From contig CM066321.1 of NCBI GenBank assembly GCA_033807775.1, positions 249,476,422 to 249,540,421 of the forward strand: DNA of 64,000 nt, in the 5' to 3' direction. Positions 22,076 to 33,200 of the stretch are shown here, piece by piece; the stretch's first letter is position 1; every line of letters begins with the position of its first letter. This stretch comes from Saussurea involucrata (Eukaryota > Streptophyta > Magnoliopsida > Asterales > Asteraceae). The notes under the pieces are model-generated. The model ran no database searches. It was not told the origin of the DNA and saw only the letters and a program-made list of their open reading frames with translations. The position numbers and the translations under genes are program-made.

Positions 22076-24268
22076 TTACGTCATATTGATCATTCCTAAC
22101 TTACCCACCAAGAAATTGAATCTTTTCTCGTCTAAAGCTTTGGTGAATAAGTCCGCGAGTTGGTATTCTGTGGGCACGAAATGCATCTCGATTGTACCGT
22201 ATTCAACATGATGTTTCAAGAAATGGTACCTTATATCGATATGCTTGGTTTTTGAGTGTTGCACATGATTGGCAGAGATAGCAATGACACTCTTGGAATC
22301 ACAGAAGATAGGTATTTTGAATAGGATGTGGCCGTAGTCTTTTAGCTGAGTCTTCCTCCATAGAACATGAGAACAACAGCTAGCAGCAGCAACGTATTCA
22401 GCTTCTGCAGTGGATGTTGAGACACAATTTTGCTTTTTGGAGGTCCAACTGACTAGTTTACCACCTAGGAATTGACAACTCCCAGAGGTACTCTTTCTGT
22501 CGAGCATACATCCTCCATAGTCTGAATCTGTATAAGCTTTAAGACTAAAACCAGAGTTCTATGGATACCAGAGACCGAGATTTTTGGTCCCCTTTAGATA
22601 TCTAAAGATTCTTTTCACAGCATCATAGTGTGATTTCTTTGGATTAGCTTGATAACGTGCACAAAGACATGTGTCATGCATAATGTCAGGTCTGCTTGCA
22701 GTTAAGTATAACAGAGATCCAATCATGCCTCTGTAGAGAGTGCATTCTACAGAGATCCCATCTGGATCTAAGGATAACTTATTTCCAGTGGCCATTGGAG
22801 TTTTCATTGCAGAGGTATCAGAGAGGCTATACTTGAAAATAATGTCAGAGACATATTTGGCCTGATTTATAAAAATTTCCTCTGATGTTTGTTTGACTTG
22901 GAGTCCGAGGAAGAATGTTAGTTCTCCCATCATACTCATTTCAAACTCACTCTGCATGAGTTTTTCAAAACTTTTGCACTCTTCTGTGTTAGAAGACCCA
23001 AAAATTATGTCGTCCACATAGATTTGTACAAGCATTATTTCACTGTTTTTACGTTTATAGAATAAGGTAGTATCTGTTGTACCTCTGTCGTAGCCATTTA
23101 CTAGAAGAAAGGTAGAAAGTCGTTCGTACCATGCTCTTGGAGCCTGTTTCAGTCCGTACAGAGCCTTTTCAAGGTAGTATACATGCCTTGGGAACTTTGA
23201 GCTTTCAAACCCTGGTGGCTGATTTACGTAAACCTCTTCTTGGATTTCACCGTTGAGAAAAGCTGATTTTACGTCCATCTGATAGACTTTAAAACCTCTG
23301 TGGGCTGCGAAGGCTAAGAATATTCTTATTGCTTCGAGCCGTGCGACAGGGGCAAAAGTCTCATCGTAGTCTATGCCTTCTTCTTGTCTATATCCCTTGG
23401 CCACCAATCGTGCTTTGTTTCTGATGACCACTCCATCTTCATCCTTCTTATTTCTGTAGACCCACTTAGTCCCAATGGCCTGTTTCCCTCATGGCAGAGG
23501 TACTAAGGTCCATACTCTGTTACGCTCAAACTGCAGAAGTTCTTCTTGCATGGCGTCTACCCAGTTTGGGTCATCTAGCACTTCAGAAATATTATTTGGT
23601 TCTATCACACTAATAAAATTTGTAAAGAAACAAAAATTAGCAGTGGCAGACCTGGGTTTTACTGAGTCAGAAGGTTCTCCGATTATTTGGCTTGGAGGAT
23701 GGCTTTTTGTACACTGAGTGGTGCGAGGAAGATGGTCATCAATGTCATCGAACCTTTCTTCAGAAGCTTCTGGTGGATCTTCTTCTTGTATAGCCTCTGT
23801 CGTTCTTCTTACCTTGGTAGAAGATTCTACCATTTGTGGAATGATTGGTATGAGTGGTGGTGGAGTTTGTTCCTCTGAGGACGTATAGTCTTGGTCCTCA
23901 ATTACCTCTGTAATTGGTTCTTCTGTGGATTGTGGAGTTTGTTTTTCAGCAGCTTCTGTGGTCGTTTTTCTTGATGTTTCATCTTCTGCATTTTCTTCTT
24001 CGGCATTTGCATCTGTAGTATTTATAGAAGAAGATGAAGCATTATTTGGACCAATTAGAGTCATACCTGTAGGATTTTGTCCAACAGAGGATGGTTCTTC
24101 AGAAACTCTGATGGTTCCAACAGAAGGATCAATGTCATCGTGGAACATCTCTAAAAATAGAAGATTCAAGTCTTCTTTCGTTTGCGAGATGCCAGAGGTT
24201 TCTCTTTTAAGTTCGAGTTCTGAACGGATTTGCTCAGAAGTCATTTGGTAAGAATCATCAAAAGAAAC
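22076..24268 (-). pseudogene. pol: Element B pol, C-terminal part (integrase tail, RT, RNase H)
   Basis: Continues pol of B downstream of the nested element A. After a variable Glu/Thr-rich linker come the RT (KARLVAKGY, YQMDVKSAFLNGE, QIYVDDIIFG with the YVDD active site near 23000) and the RNase H (TDSDYGG, STAEAEYVAA, FCDSKS). Premature stops are at 23489 (TGA, Arg in B2) and 22559 (TAG, Gln in B2). The last five bases of this piece (24264-24268) are one copy of the GAAAC target duplication of A. Confidence 0.93.
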
Positions 24269-24756
24269 TGAAAGTGCAGGATCTATTCTTACAATCAATA
24301 TAGAAAGAAGTAATTGAGAAATTGTATGATCAAGCCCAATTGTATTCAATGATGCACAGAATTACAGATCTAAGAGAGAGATCACCTCAAAGATTACAAG
24401 GAAAGAATACAAGTAATATGGGAAAATCAATCAGTTAGCAACGTAGTGCTAACCACTCTATTTATACTGCAACAAACATCGTAAAGCTACAGTACAAATA
24501 AGAAAGACTAATAAGAACATAACACGTGTCCTAATTAGTTTACACAATACTAAATAACGAAACTCGTCATAAGTTCTGAACAGGTAGTTCAGAACTTCTG
24601 AACATTCTTCTGATCACGCTTCTCAGAACTTCTGACTTCTCTTTCTCAGATCTCTGACTCTTCTTCTCAGAACTTCTGACTCTTCTTCTCAGAACTTCTG
24701 AACCTTCTTATCAGATCTTCAACACTTGGTTTATTGACAAAACTTCAGATCTAACA
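24269..24756 (-). repeat. 3' LTR of element A (488 bp)
   Basis: TGAAAGTGCAGG...ATCTAACA on the plus strand. Minus-strand TATAAATA box at 24459-24466. Four exact TCAGAACTTCTGA dyads at 24589-24601, 24623-24635, 24667-24679 and 24689-24701 lie in U3, plus a TCAGATCTCTGA variant near 24646 and an ACACGTGT site near 24523. Confidence 0.97.
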
Positions 24757-24771
24757 ATCTCCCCCTTTTTG
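24757..24771 (-). promoter_or_regulatory. 3' PPT, element A
   Basis: ATCTCCCCCTTTTTG on the plus strand sits between the LTR edge and the ORFx stop codon. Confidence 0.9.
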
Positions 24772-27700
24772 TCAAATAAACTTAAACTTTGCATCATCTA
24801 ATTCTTTCAGAGCAGGAACAATTTTCTGAAGTAGCACATTCCTCAGATTAAGCCTCTTATCAATCTTGTCAATAATTTCTTGAATAATCTCAACTTGCTG
24901 ATTAATTACTTCTTGAATCATGTTTGCTTCCTTCACTTTCAGCATCTTTTTCTCCAAATTGTGCTTTATGATCCTTAAAGTTCCAGAACAATATTTTGCA
25001 GTTTCCTTTGCTCTGAAGAAGATCTTTCCACTTTTGTTCTTCAAAAATACTCCCAACTCTGGATATCTGTGAACACTTCCAGTCTTTAACACCTTTTTCT
25101 GCTCATGATCTGTATTGGGATTTGCCAGATAAACACATGACTTTTGCAAATACAGAGCTATTTGGAAATCTGTATAGCAATGCCACCTTAAGATATAGAA
25201 CATGGCCTCAATCACCACACTTCTTGCCTTCCTTTCATTTCTATCTTTACTTGACTCTTTAAAACATAGAAAGCTGTGTAATCTGTAGAAGTCAACCACT
25301 GACAGTTTCTCAAAATCTGCATCAGTGAAATAATAAACCTTGCCATCTTCTCTCAAAACTTCAAAGGATAAGTACTCCATCTTTCTGAATTTCTTAACCT
25401 TCAATTCTCTGATTCCAGTGATTAGAAAATCTGAGTAAACGGCTTGCTTTGTTTTGCCAAGACATCTTGATTTTTCAGCCAACCAGATCTGAGTCTCCTT
25501 AGACCTATCATAATACACATCCAAGAATTGTACCTCTTTTGGTTTGAAGAACTCAGGCAGATCAAATTCAAGAAAGTATCCATTCAGATCAATGAATATT
25601 TCATCTTCTTTGGGTTCAGACTGTTCAGCTTGATCAATATTAGTTATCTGCACATTCTGAGGTGTTGTGTCCTGAACTTCTTCAGCCTCATCTGACAAAA
25701 TTTCATTCACTTCATACTCAGTTGGGAACACAAAATCATTATGTAGAATCTTTTTGGGATTCACCTCAGATAACAACCATTCACTACTGTTTCTGATTTT
25801 TCTTCTAAAATCCAACCTCCTCTTCACACAGTTTATGCATCTCTTCTTTAAACTCTCTTTTTCAGCATCCATACTTACTTCCATTCTAATCAACAACCAA
25901 TTCAGAGTTGCATCACTGTACTTCACCAACTCTTTTAATCTGAACAATTCAAGTCTTTCGTGAACCATATATGTGAACCCTTCTGTCTCCATTCCTTCAT
26001 TCACAAAACCCTTCACATGCAGATCAACTTCTGTTTTCTTTGTGGGAGAACTCAGATTGCACTTTTCTTTTCTTTCTTCTATAGCCAACTGGAAGTCATA
26101 CAAGTATGTATTTCTGACATAAATACCCAGAAGTCTTCTGCATTCAATTTCTATCAAGGCTTCTTCAGTGCTAGCAAAGAACTTGACTAGAAAGATCTGA
26201 TCATCAAGAGTCAATCTGTGAAAATCAAATGTAGACATGGAAACCTTTGTATTTCTTTCTTTCAGTGTTTCCATTCTAACGAACATTAAACCATTGAATT
26301 CATCTTGTTGAAACATCAGAACTTTCTCGATTCTTTTCTGAATATGCAGTTTTGAGTCAGGAACTCTGAACATATTAGAAGCTTCTGAGTAGACCATCTG
26401 AGCTCTGTCATCCATAAAACCATCAATGTTACTTTCCAAAAGCTCATACTCTCCTTCTGTGTAGTAGAGATTATCATATATTTCCTCAGGAAAAATATCA
26501 TCATGAAATTGTCTGGCTAAAGGTACATCACTTAACTCTAGAATGAAGTCACACAAAGGTTCTTCTAGTCTTTGCAATTTAATCTTTGGAATCTCGATTG
26601 GTTTTCTGAATACATATTCAGAAGGCATAAAGAAGTCTTTCACTTTCACATACTCTTCTTCTGTATTTAACTCATCACAAAAGTTAAACCTAAAATCATC
26701 TTTAAAATCCTGAGTGTAATCTACAGTTCTGTCTTCTTCTCCCATTAGATCAATGGGTCTTATCACTTTTATTCCTTTATGAATTTTCTGAACACTCAAA
26801 GCTCTGACTACTTCATTATGCATTCTTCTGATCAATTCTTCATTCAACCTCCTTTCTTCTGATTCAGACTCCATTGCCCTTTCACTGTTATAAACCACAA
26901 TATCTGTACACCTGTTTACCACTGTACTTTCCACTATTTCTTCCATTCTCAAATCAGATTCCTCAATAGCTACAGTTTCATCTGAGTTTCCTTCCATCTC
27001 AGTATCCAAGTTCAATTCCTCTGTTTTATCTGATTCATTACTATCAATACTTCCCAACTCCATTTCTTCTGTATCTGAACTGTCAAGCTGTACTATCTGA
27101 ATCATCTCCTTTAAATTTTCCTGTGTCTGATCTTCTGTACTTTTTGTATTGGCTAAGTGCATGTCTGCTATCTCAAAATCTTCTATGCCAATATCATCAT
27201 CAGAACTTAACCTTTGTCTTTTCTCCCCCTTTTGATGATTATGAGGATCATTATCATCAAACTTCCTTTTCAAGTTCTGATTAAAAGCAACTTCAGGTTC
27301 AGCTTCTGCAATAGGAACAGGATCAAGAGGCTTTGAAGTAGAAGCCAAAGATACACTCAGTGCTTTCAATATAGATTCCTGCATACCCTGCATCTGTTTT
27401 AACATATCTTTTTGAAAACCAGACATTATATCCATGATCTCCTTTTTGTGAGAATCCAAGGATTTCTTTACGTCATCTACCTTGGTTTCAACAGAAATTA
27501 ACTTTTTCTCTAACACAACTTTCAAATCTGATACCTCATCATTCAGATCCTCCATCCTCTTCTCCAAATTTTCTACTTTTTCCCCCATCTCCTTGTTTTG
27601 TTTCTGAATCTTTTCAAATTCAGAAGTTTCTAACAGTGAACCTGAACCAACAGATGGTCCAGTTTTCATGTGCCCAGAGAGCTCATGGCCTGTAGATAAC

Positions 27701-29448
27701 ACACAGTCATCTTGTACAACAGATGCACGTTTGAATGAGGCTTTTGTAATGTTCACCTCACCAGGACTTCCATCCAATCCTTGATACCCAACATTAGGCA
27801 TGTCTATGAATGTTGTTTCAGGAGTACGAAATTCCTGATCTGTGCAAGTGTCAAAAGGAATTTCAGGCTCAATATGAATAGGACTGTGATATTCAGACTC
27901 AATGTGTTGAAAAATAAGTTGGGATTTATCACCTCCCTCCAAATGAGTTTGGGATGGTTCCCCGGATTTGTGTGAAACAGTAGCATGTTGAAATGCTTCT
28001 GAGTGGGTATGGATGGGTTGTTCAAGATCCACCACTAGGTCCATGGTGTTTGTTTCAATATTGGACACCAAGAGATGTGAACCAATAGCATGTGTGGTTA
28101 CCTGGTCAAGATTAGCTGGTTCAGAGGCATCTCTTTCTGTTTGAACCTCTGTTAACAATCTCTCATCCTCACCACTCTCATTCTGTTTTTCCTCACTGAG
28201 TCTAACCAAGCTCTCATAATTTTCCCCCTCAAGTCTCTCAGAATGTTCACCCATCTGAACATCCTCCCCTTCTCTAATTCGACTAGACCCCTCACCTCTC
28301 TTCTCAGGTTGGTCCTCTTGGGTAGGGAGTTGAGGTAATTCAATTCCCATAGAGGTGCAATAAGCTTTTAAAATCTCACTCTCCCTTGGAATATAGTTCC
28401 TAAGTGATTTTGGCAACAGTTTATGATTGGGATAATTTTCAAGTCTTGTTACTGAGGTCATCTTACCCAAATAAAATGTAGGACCATGCTCTTCATTTGT
28501 TCTTCTTGAGATTGTTCTGTTTTCCTGCAATGCATACCAAATAACAATTTGCCAGTACCTTATGTAGGGAATGTATGTCAGTGGAGCATCCTTTGTCTTC
28601 TTCTGAATTGCTTTCTGATTCTTCTCAAATGTATTCTTCATATCTTCCCAAAGTATTAAAGTATAGTCATAATGCCTATTCTTCACTAAACCTTGAAATA
28701 TCTGAAGAATTTGTTTAGAACCTTGATCAGCAGAACTATTTTTCCCTGACAAACATTTATTTACCACATGAAAGAAGCAAGCCCAAATAGGTGGTAATTT
28801 GTTTCTTCTGAACAAACTGAGAGTCCTCAATCCTTCATTGTATCCCAACTTCATAAACTCTGCTATTAATTCCTCTGTTAGGGGTAAATCCTCAAAATCT
28901 GTTCTTCTTTGTACATCATCTTTCTCTGGTAGATTCAGCATCTCTCTTAGTGCAGAGATAGATAAGACAAATGTCACTCCTCCAATTTCAGACACAAACT
29001 TATTATCTTCTAACCTAAGATATTTCCACCATTGTTGTATGTACTGAACAGGCACATTTTTACTTCTTGTAAACCATTTTCTGTACGGATGATGTTTGAA
29101 TAACTCCATGATAATTCTGTGTTCAGGCTTAAAACGACTTTCCTCAAACAATATAACACAGTTATTTTCAGATAATTTCAACCATTCACTCTCAGGAACA
29201 ACTCTTTCCACTAGAATAGATCTATCTGACATAATAGAACCTGCAGCACTCTGATCATGTTCAATATTAACATTTACCTCATCCGCATTTCCTTCAGATT
29301 CATCCATTTGTTCATCTTCTTCATCATTTCTTATTGCCCCTTCCTCTGCAACTCTATTTTGTACTTCATCACTTTCCGAATCAGATGAATCCATTATCGA
29401 TTTTGTAGAATGTAGAGAAATTGGACCACTTCTTCGTATTTCAGACAT
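24772..29448 (-). CDS. ORFx of element A, 1558 aa, intact
   Basis: One frame from ATG 29448 to TGA at 24772. Domains as in E: acidic N-terminus; N-terminal domain at about 85-330; acidic linker rich in Ser, Glu and Thr; coiled coil at about 609-700; basic patch with the internal PPT at about 727-747; and two copies of the C-terminal domain at about 1034-1228 and 1343-1558. The second copy has LREDGK...F.DADF.KL and DFQIAL. The first has DFQLAIE but a weaker start. It lies between the dyad array and the PPT, the position called env in some Sireviruses, yet it lacks a signal peptide and a transmembrane helix. No enzyme motif is recognised. A nuclear or nucleic-acid role fits the composition better, by inference. 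Confidence 0.93.
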   Translation of the reverse strand: MSEIRRSGPISLHSTKSIMDSSDSESDEVQNRVAEEGAIRNDEEDEQMDESEGNADEVNVNIEHDQSAAGSIMSDRSILVERVVPESEWLKLSENNCVILFEESRFKPEHRIIMELFKHHPYRKWFTRSKNVPVQYIQQWWKYLRLEDNKFVSEIGGVTFVLSISALREMLNLPEKDDVQRRTDFEDLPLTEELIAEFMKLGYNEGLRTLSLFRRNKLPPIWACFFHVVNKCLSGKNSSADQGSKQILQIFQGLVKNRHYDYTLILWEDMKNTFEKNQKAIQKKTKDAPLTYIPYIRYWQIVIWYALQENRTISRRTNEEHGPTFYLGKMTSVTRLENYPNHKLLPKSLRNYIPRESEILKAYCTSMGIELPQLPTQEDQPEKRGEGSSRIREGEDVQMGEHSERLEGENYESLVRLSEEKQNESGEDERLLTEVQTERDASEPANLDQVTTHAIGSHLLVSNIETNTMDLVVDLEQPIHTHSEAFQHATVSHKSGEPSQTHLEGGDKSQLIFQHIESEYHSPIHIEPEIPFDTCTDQEFRTPETTFIDMPNVGYQGLDGSPGEVNITKASFKRASVVQDDCVLSTGHELSGHMKTGPSVGSGSLLETSEFEKIQKQNKEMGEKVENLEKRMEDLNDEVSDLKVVLEKKLISVETKVDDVKKSLDSHKKEIMDIMSGFQKDMLKQMQGMQESILKALSVSLASTSKPLDPVPIAEAEPEVAFNQNLKRKFDDNDPHNHQKGEKRQRLSSDDDIGIEDFEIADMHLANTKSTEDQTQENLKEMIQIVQLDSSDTEEMELGSIDSNESDKTEELNLDTEMEGNSDETVAIEESDLRMEEIVESTVVNRCTDIVVYNSERAMESESEERRLNEELIRRMHNEVVRALSVQKIHKGIKVIRPIDLMGEEDRTVDYTQDFKDDFRFNFCDELNTEEEYVKVKDFFMPSEYVFRKPIEIPKIKLQRLEEPLCDFILELSDVPLARQFHDDIFPEEIYDNLYYTEGEYELLESNIDGFMDDRAQMVYSEASNMFRVPDSKLHIQKRIEKVLMFQQDEFNGLMFVRMETLKERNTKVSMSTFDFHRLTLDDQIFLVKFFASTEEALIEIECRRLLGIYVRNTYLYDFQLAIEERKEKCNLSSPTKKTEVDLHVKGFVNEGMETEGFTYMVHERLELFRLKELVKYSDATLNWLLIRMEVSMDAEKESLKKRCINCVKRRLDFRRKIRNSSEWLLSEVNPKKILHNDFVFPTEYEVNEILSDEAEEVQDTTPQNVQITNIDQAEQSEPKEDEIFIDLNGYFLEFDLPEFFKPKEVQFLDVYYDRSKETQIWLAEKSRCLGKTKQAVYSDFLITGIRELKVKKFRKMEYLSFEVLREDGKVYYFTDADFEKLSVVDFYRLHSFLCFKESSKDRNERKARSVVIEAMFYILRWHCYTDFQIALYLQKSCVYLANPNTDHEQKKVLKTGSVHRYPELGVFLKNKSGKIFFRAKETAKYCSGTLRIIKHNLEKKMLKVKEANMIQEVINQQVEIIQEIIDKIDKRLNLRNVLLQKIVPALKELDDAKFKFI
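27221..27234 (-). promoter_or_regulatory. Internal polypurine tract inside ORFx (element A)
   Basis: Minus strand AAAAGGGGGAGAAA in the KGEK codons. It shares AAAAGGGGGAGA with the 3' PPT of the same element, an unusually exact match inside coding sequence. Confidence 0.65.
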
Positions 29449-30056
29449 GATTTAAGAAGAAAACAGATTCAAAGAACTCTGGATTTGATTCGTATCTCAC
29501 GTTTCGCTCTGGAATTTGAAAGAACTTTGAAATAGGGATTTTAAGACCTATTTAAAATCCGCGAAGTTGAAAGGTTTAACGGAAAAGCGAAATCAATGTT
29601 ATAACGGAGTCAACACACGTGAAATACCACAAAGGATTTAAATGAAATACGTGGCATTGTCAAACAAATATGAAGCTGACACGTGTTAGTGGATAGAATT
29701 TTGACTCAAGTCAAAGATCTGAATAACACGCGCAGATGTTCTGATTCCATGACTCAGAAGAATTTTGCCTTGTAACCAAAATGTCTTTTAAAATCAACTT
29801 CTGACCAATATAAAACATTTTGATTATTCAGAAGAGGTTTGAACAGATAAGAAATGAAAACAAATCTTTTAAGCATCACAAAATGATTTTCAAAAGAATT
29901 TTGATGCTCCCCCTTGACTTGAGCATGCATTTGAGTATTAATGATACATAAAGATGAGATAACAAGATAATCGAAGAAGCATAATCCATACAGTTGAAGT
30001 TATTTGTATTTCTCAAAAATAAATTTTTGAAAGTTAGATTGCTGAAGTATTGACTC
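29449..30056 (-). promoter_or_regulatory. Spacer upstream of ORFx in element A, candidate internal promoter
   Basis: No ORF. On the minus strand it holds an AAGGGGGAGC tract (near 29912), two CACGTG cores (near 29616 and 29681) and TTTAAATA about 100 bp before the ORFx ATG. One of the two CACGTG cores is mutated to CATGTG in E. Whether ORFx has its own transcript is not shown by sequence. Confidence 0.45.
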
Positions 30057-30232
30057 AGAATTTCTGACCTTAAGATTTAGAGGTTCTGATCTCAAGACTC
30101 AGAAGTTCTGAACTCAAGACTCAGAAGTTCTGAACTCAAGATTCAGAAGTTCCGAACTCAAGACTCAGAAGTTCTGAACTCAAGACTCAGAAGTTCTGAA
30201 CTCAAGACTCAGAAGTTCTGAGTACACTACTC
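30057..30232 (-). repeat. 22-bp tandem dyad array of element A (about 8 units)
   Basis: Unit AGAAGTTCTGAACTCAAGAC plus TC on the plus strand, eight units with degenerate first and last copies. Unit junctions create TCAGAAGTTCTGA. It is the same array as in E, six units shorter. Confidence 0.95.
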
Positions 30233-30280
30233 AGACAACTTCACTTAGAAAAATTTAGCATTTTTAAGAAAAAAATATTT

Positions 30281-33200
30281 TCAACTAGGCAGATTAAGCA
30301 TTCCTATTTTACATATGAGAAAAGAAAACCTTTTGTGATCAAGAGGCTTTGTGAACAAGTCAGCCAATTGATACTTTGTATGCACAAAGTGCATCTCTAT
30401 AGTTCCTTTTTCCACATAGTCCTTTATAAAATGATACCTCACGTCTATATGCTTAGTCTTCGAATGTTGAACAGGGTTCTGAGTAATAGCAATTGCACTT
30501 TCTGAGTCACAATAGATGGGAATCTTATTAAGCTGATATCCATAGTCCATGAGTTGTGTTCTCATCCACAATGTTTGAGAGCATGAAGCAGCAGCAGCAA
30601 CATACTCTGCTTCAGCAGTTGAAGTGGATACACAATTCTGTTTCTTTGATGCCCAACTCACTATTTTATCTCCCAAAAAGTGACAAGCACCAGATGTACT
30701 CTTTCTGTCCAACCTACTTCCTGCATGATCAGCATCAGTGAAAGCAGTCAATTTGAAGTCAGTTTCTTTTGGATACCATAAACCTAGATCAGGTGTTCCT
30801 TTGAGATATCTTAAAATCCTTTTGACAGCCAACATATGTGATTCTTTCGGGTTAGATTGAAATCTAGCACAGAAACAGGTAGAAAACATGATATCTGGTC
30901 TACTTGCAGTCAAATAAAGTAATGATCCAATCATGCCTCTATAAAGTTTGATATCTGCTGAAACACCTTTGAGATCAGCATCTAACTTTATGTTAGTTGC
31001 CATAGGTGTTCTCATAGAAGCACAATCAGACATTTTGAACTTTTTCAGAATATCTCTGACATATTTTCCTTGATTTATGAAAATACCTTTTGGTAGTTGT
31101 TTGACTTGAAGACCAAGGAAAAAATTCAGTTCACCCATCATGCTCATTTCAAATTCAGATGACATGACTTTTGAAAAATTATCACATAATTCTGGACTGG
31201 TAGAACCAAATATTATGTCATCAACATAAATCTGAATCAGAATCAAATCATTACCCTGTTTCTTTAAAAACAAAGTTGTGTCAATCTTACCTTTCTTGAA
31301 TCCTGAACCTAACAGGTGTTTAGTAAGAGTGTCATACCAGGCTCGTGGTGCTTGTTTTAGACCATATAAAGCTTTGTCTAAAATATAAACATGATCAGGG
31401 AATTCTGGATCAACAAAACCTTCAGGTTGATGGACATACACCTCTTCATTAAGTTTGCCATTTAGAAAGGCTGATTTGACATCCATTTGATACACCTTGA
31501 AGTTTTTATGTGCAGCATAGGCTAAAAATATTCTGATTGCCTCTATTCTTGCCACTGGTGCAAATGTCTCATCATAATCAATTCCCTCTTGTTGACAGTA
31601 TCCCTTAGCAACCAATCTTGCCTTGTTTCTGATGACAACACCTGATTCATCCTTTTTGTTTCTGAACACCCATTTAGTTCCAATTATAGATTTACCTTCA
31701 GGCTTTGGAATGAGTCTCCAAACTTTATTTCTTTCAAATTGAAGCAATTCCTCTTGCATTGCTGAAATCCAGTCTGGATCCTCTAGGGCTTCATTAGCTT
31801 TCTTTGGTTCAATTACACTTAAGAAACCAGCAAACATTACTTCATTTGCTGTAGCTGATCTTGTCTTTACTCCTGCTGATGGATCACCTATTACTTGATG
31901 AATAGGGTGATTTTTAGTCCATTTGTTAGCACTAGGGAGTACATCAATCTCTGAATAATTGTTGTTTGCATCATTCTCATCAATGATTGCTCGTAATTCT
32001 GAACTGTCACCTTGTTCTGACGTATGAGTAGGAGTTGCATCCAAGTTTGAGTTCTGATCAATGAAGTCAGAGTTCTGATTGACTTGTTCAGAGTTCTGAG
32101 TACAAGAATCAGAATTCTGATTACAAGGTTCAGAGTTTTCACCACTTGTATTTATTAGATTTGGGCACTCCTCTGATGGACCTTTGTCAGAAATTACAGT
32201 TGATTGAACTATTTCTGGAGTCTTATTTTTCATCTCTTTGACCATCTTTGGGTTTTCATATTCTGCATAAGAATCAGAAATTAGTTCACTAAAAGCATCC
32301 TTAAACAGTAAATTGAGTTCTGAACAAATAGGATTAGAATTTGTATCAGAAGTCATTTTTGTCTTGTTCAGCATGAGTTCTGAACTGTCTTGTTCAGAAG
32401 TCCGTATTCTGGCTTCATCAAAAGTTACATTTATGCTCTCCATCATCCTCTTGGTTCTTCTATTGTAGATTCTGAATGCTTTGGAAGTTAAAGAATAACC
32501 CACAAAGTATCCTTCATCTGCCTTTTTATCGAATTTGGCAAGATTTTCTCTGTCTCTGAGAACGTAGCATCTGCAACCAAAAATATGAAAGAATTTGATT
32601 AATGGTTTTCTTTTATTTATCAGTTCATAAGCAGTCTTATTTAATCTCTTATTGATTAAAGTTCTATTTTGTGTAAAACAAGCAGTTGCAATTGCTTCAG
32701 CCCATAGGAAAGTAGGAAGATTTGCATAAGCCAACATTGTTCTCGCAGCCTCAACTAGAGTTCTATTCTTCCTTTCAACAACACCATTTTGTTGAGGAGT
32801 TCTGACAGCAGAAAAATTGTGAGAAATCCCAGAACTTTCTAGAAAATTCTGAAGAGTCTCATTTCTGAACTCCGTTCCATTATCACTTCTGATTTTCTGA
32901 ACTTGAAGTTGTAAGAGAACTTGAATCCTTTTGATAAAATTTATCAATGTAGTAGCAGCTTCTGACTTAGCTCTTAGGAACTCAACCCACGTGTATCTGG
33001 ATAATTCATCAACAATCACAAGCATATATTTCTTTCCTCCCATCGACTGAACTGAAATTGGACCACAAAGATCAGTATGAATCATTTCTAATGGTGCTTT
33101 GCAAGATGAGTCCATTTTTAATTTGTGAGAACTCTTTTTCATCTTGCCCATTTCACAAGCTGAGCATAATGATTCTTTTTCAAATTTAAGCTTTGGTAAG

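Noticed and set aside
24772..29448. ORFx as an envelope gene
   Set aside because: The position fits the 'env-like' ORF of Sireviruses, but no signal peptide, membrane anchor, or cysteine-rich ectodomain is visible in the intact copies.
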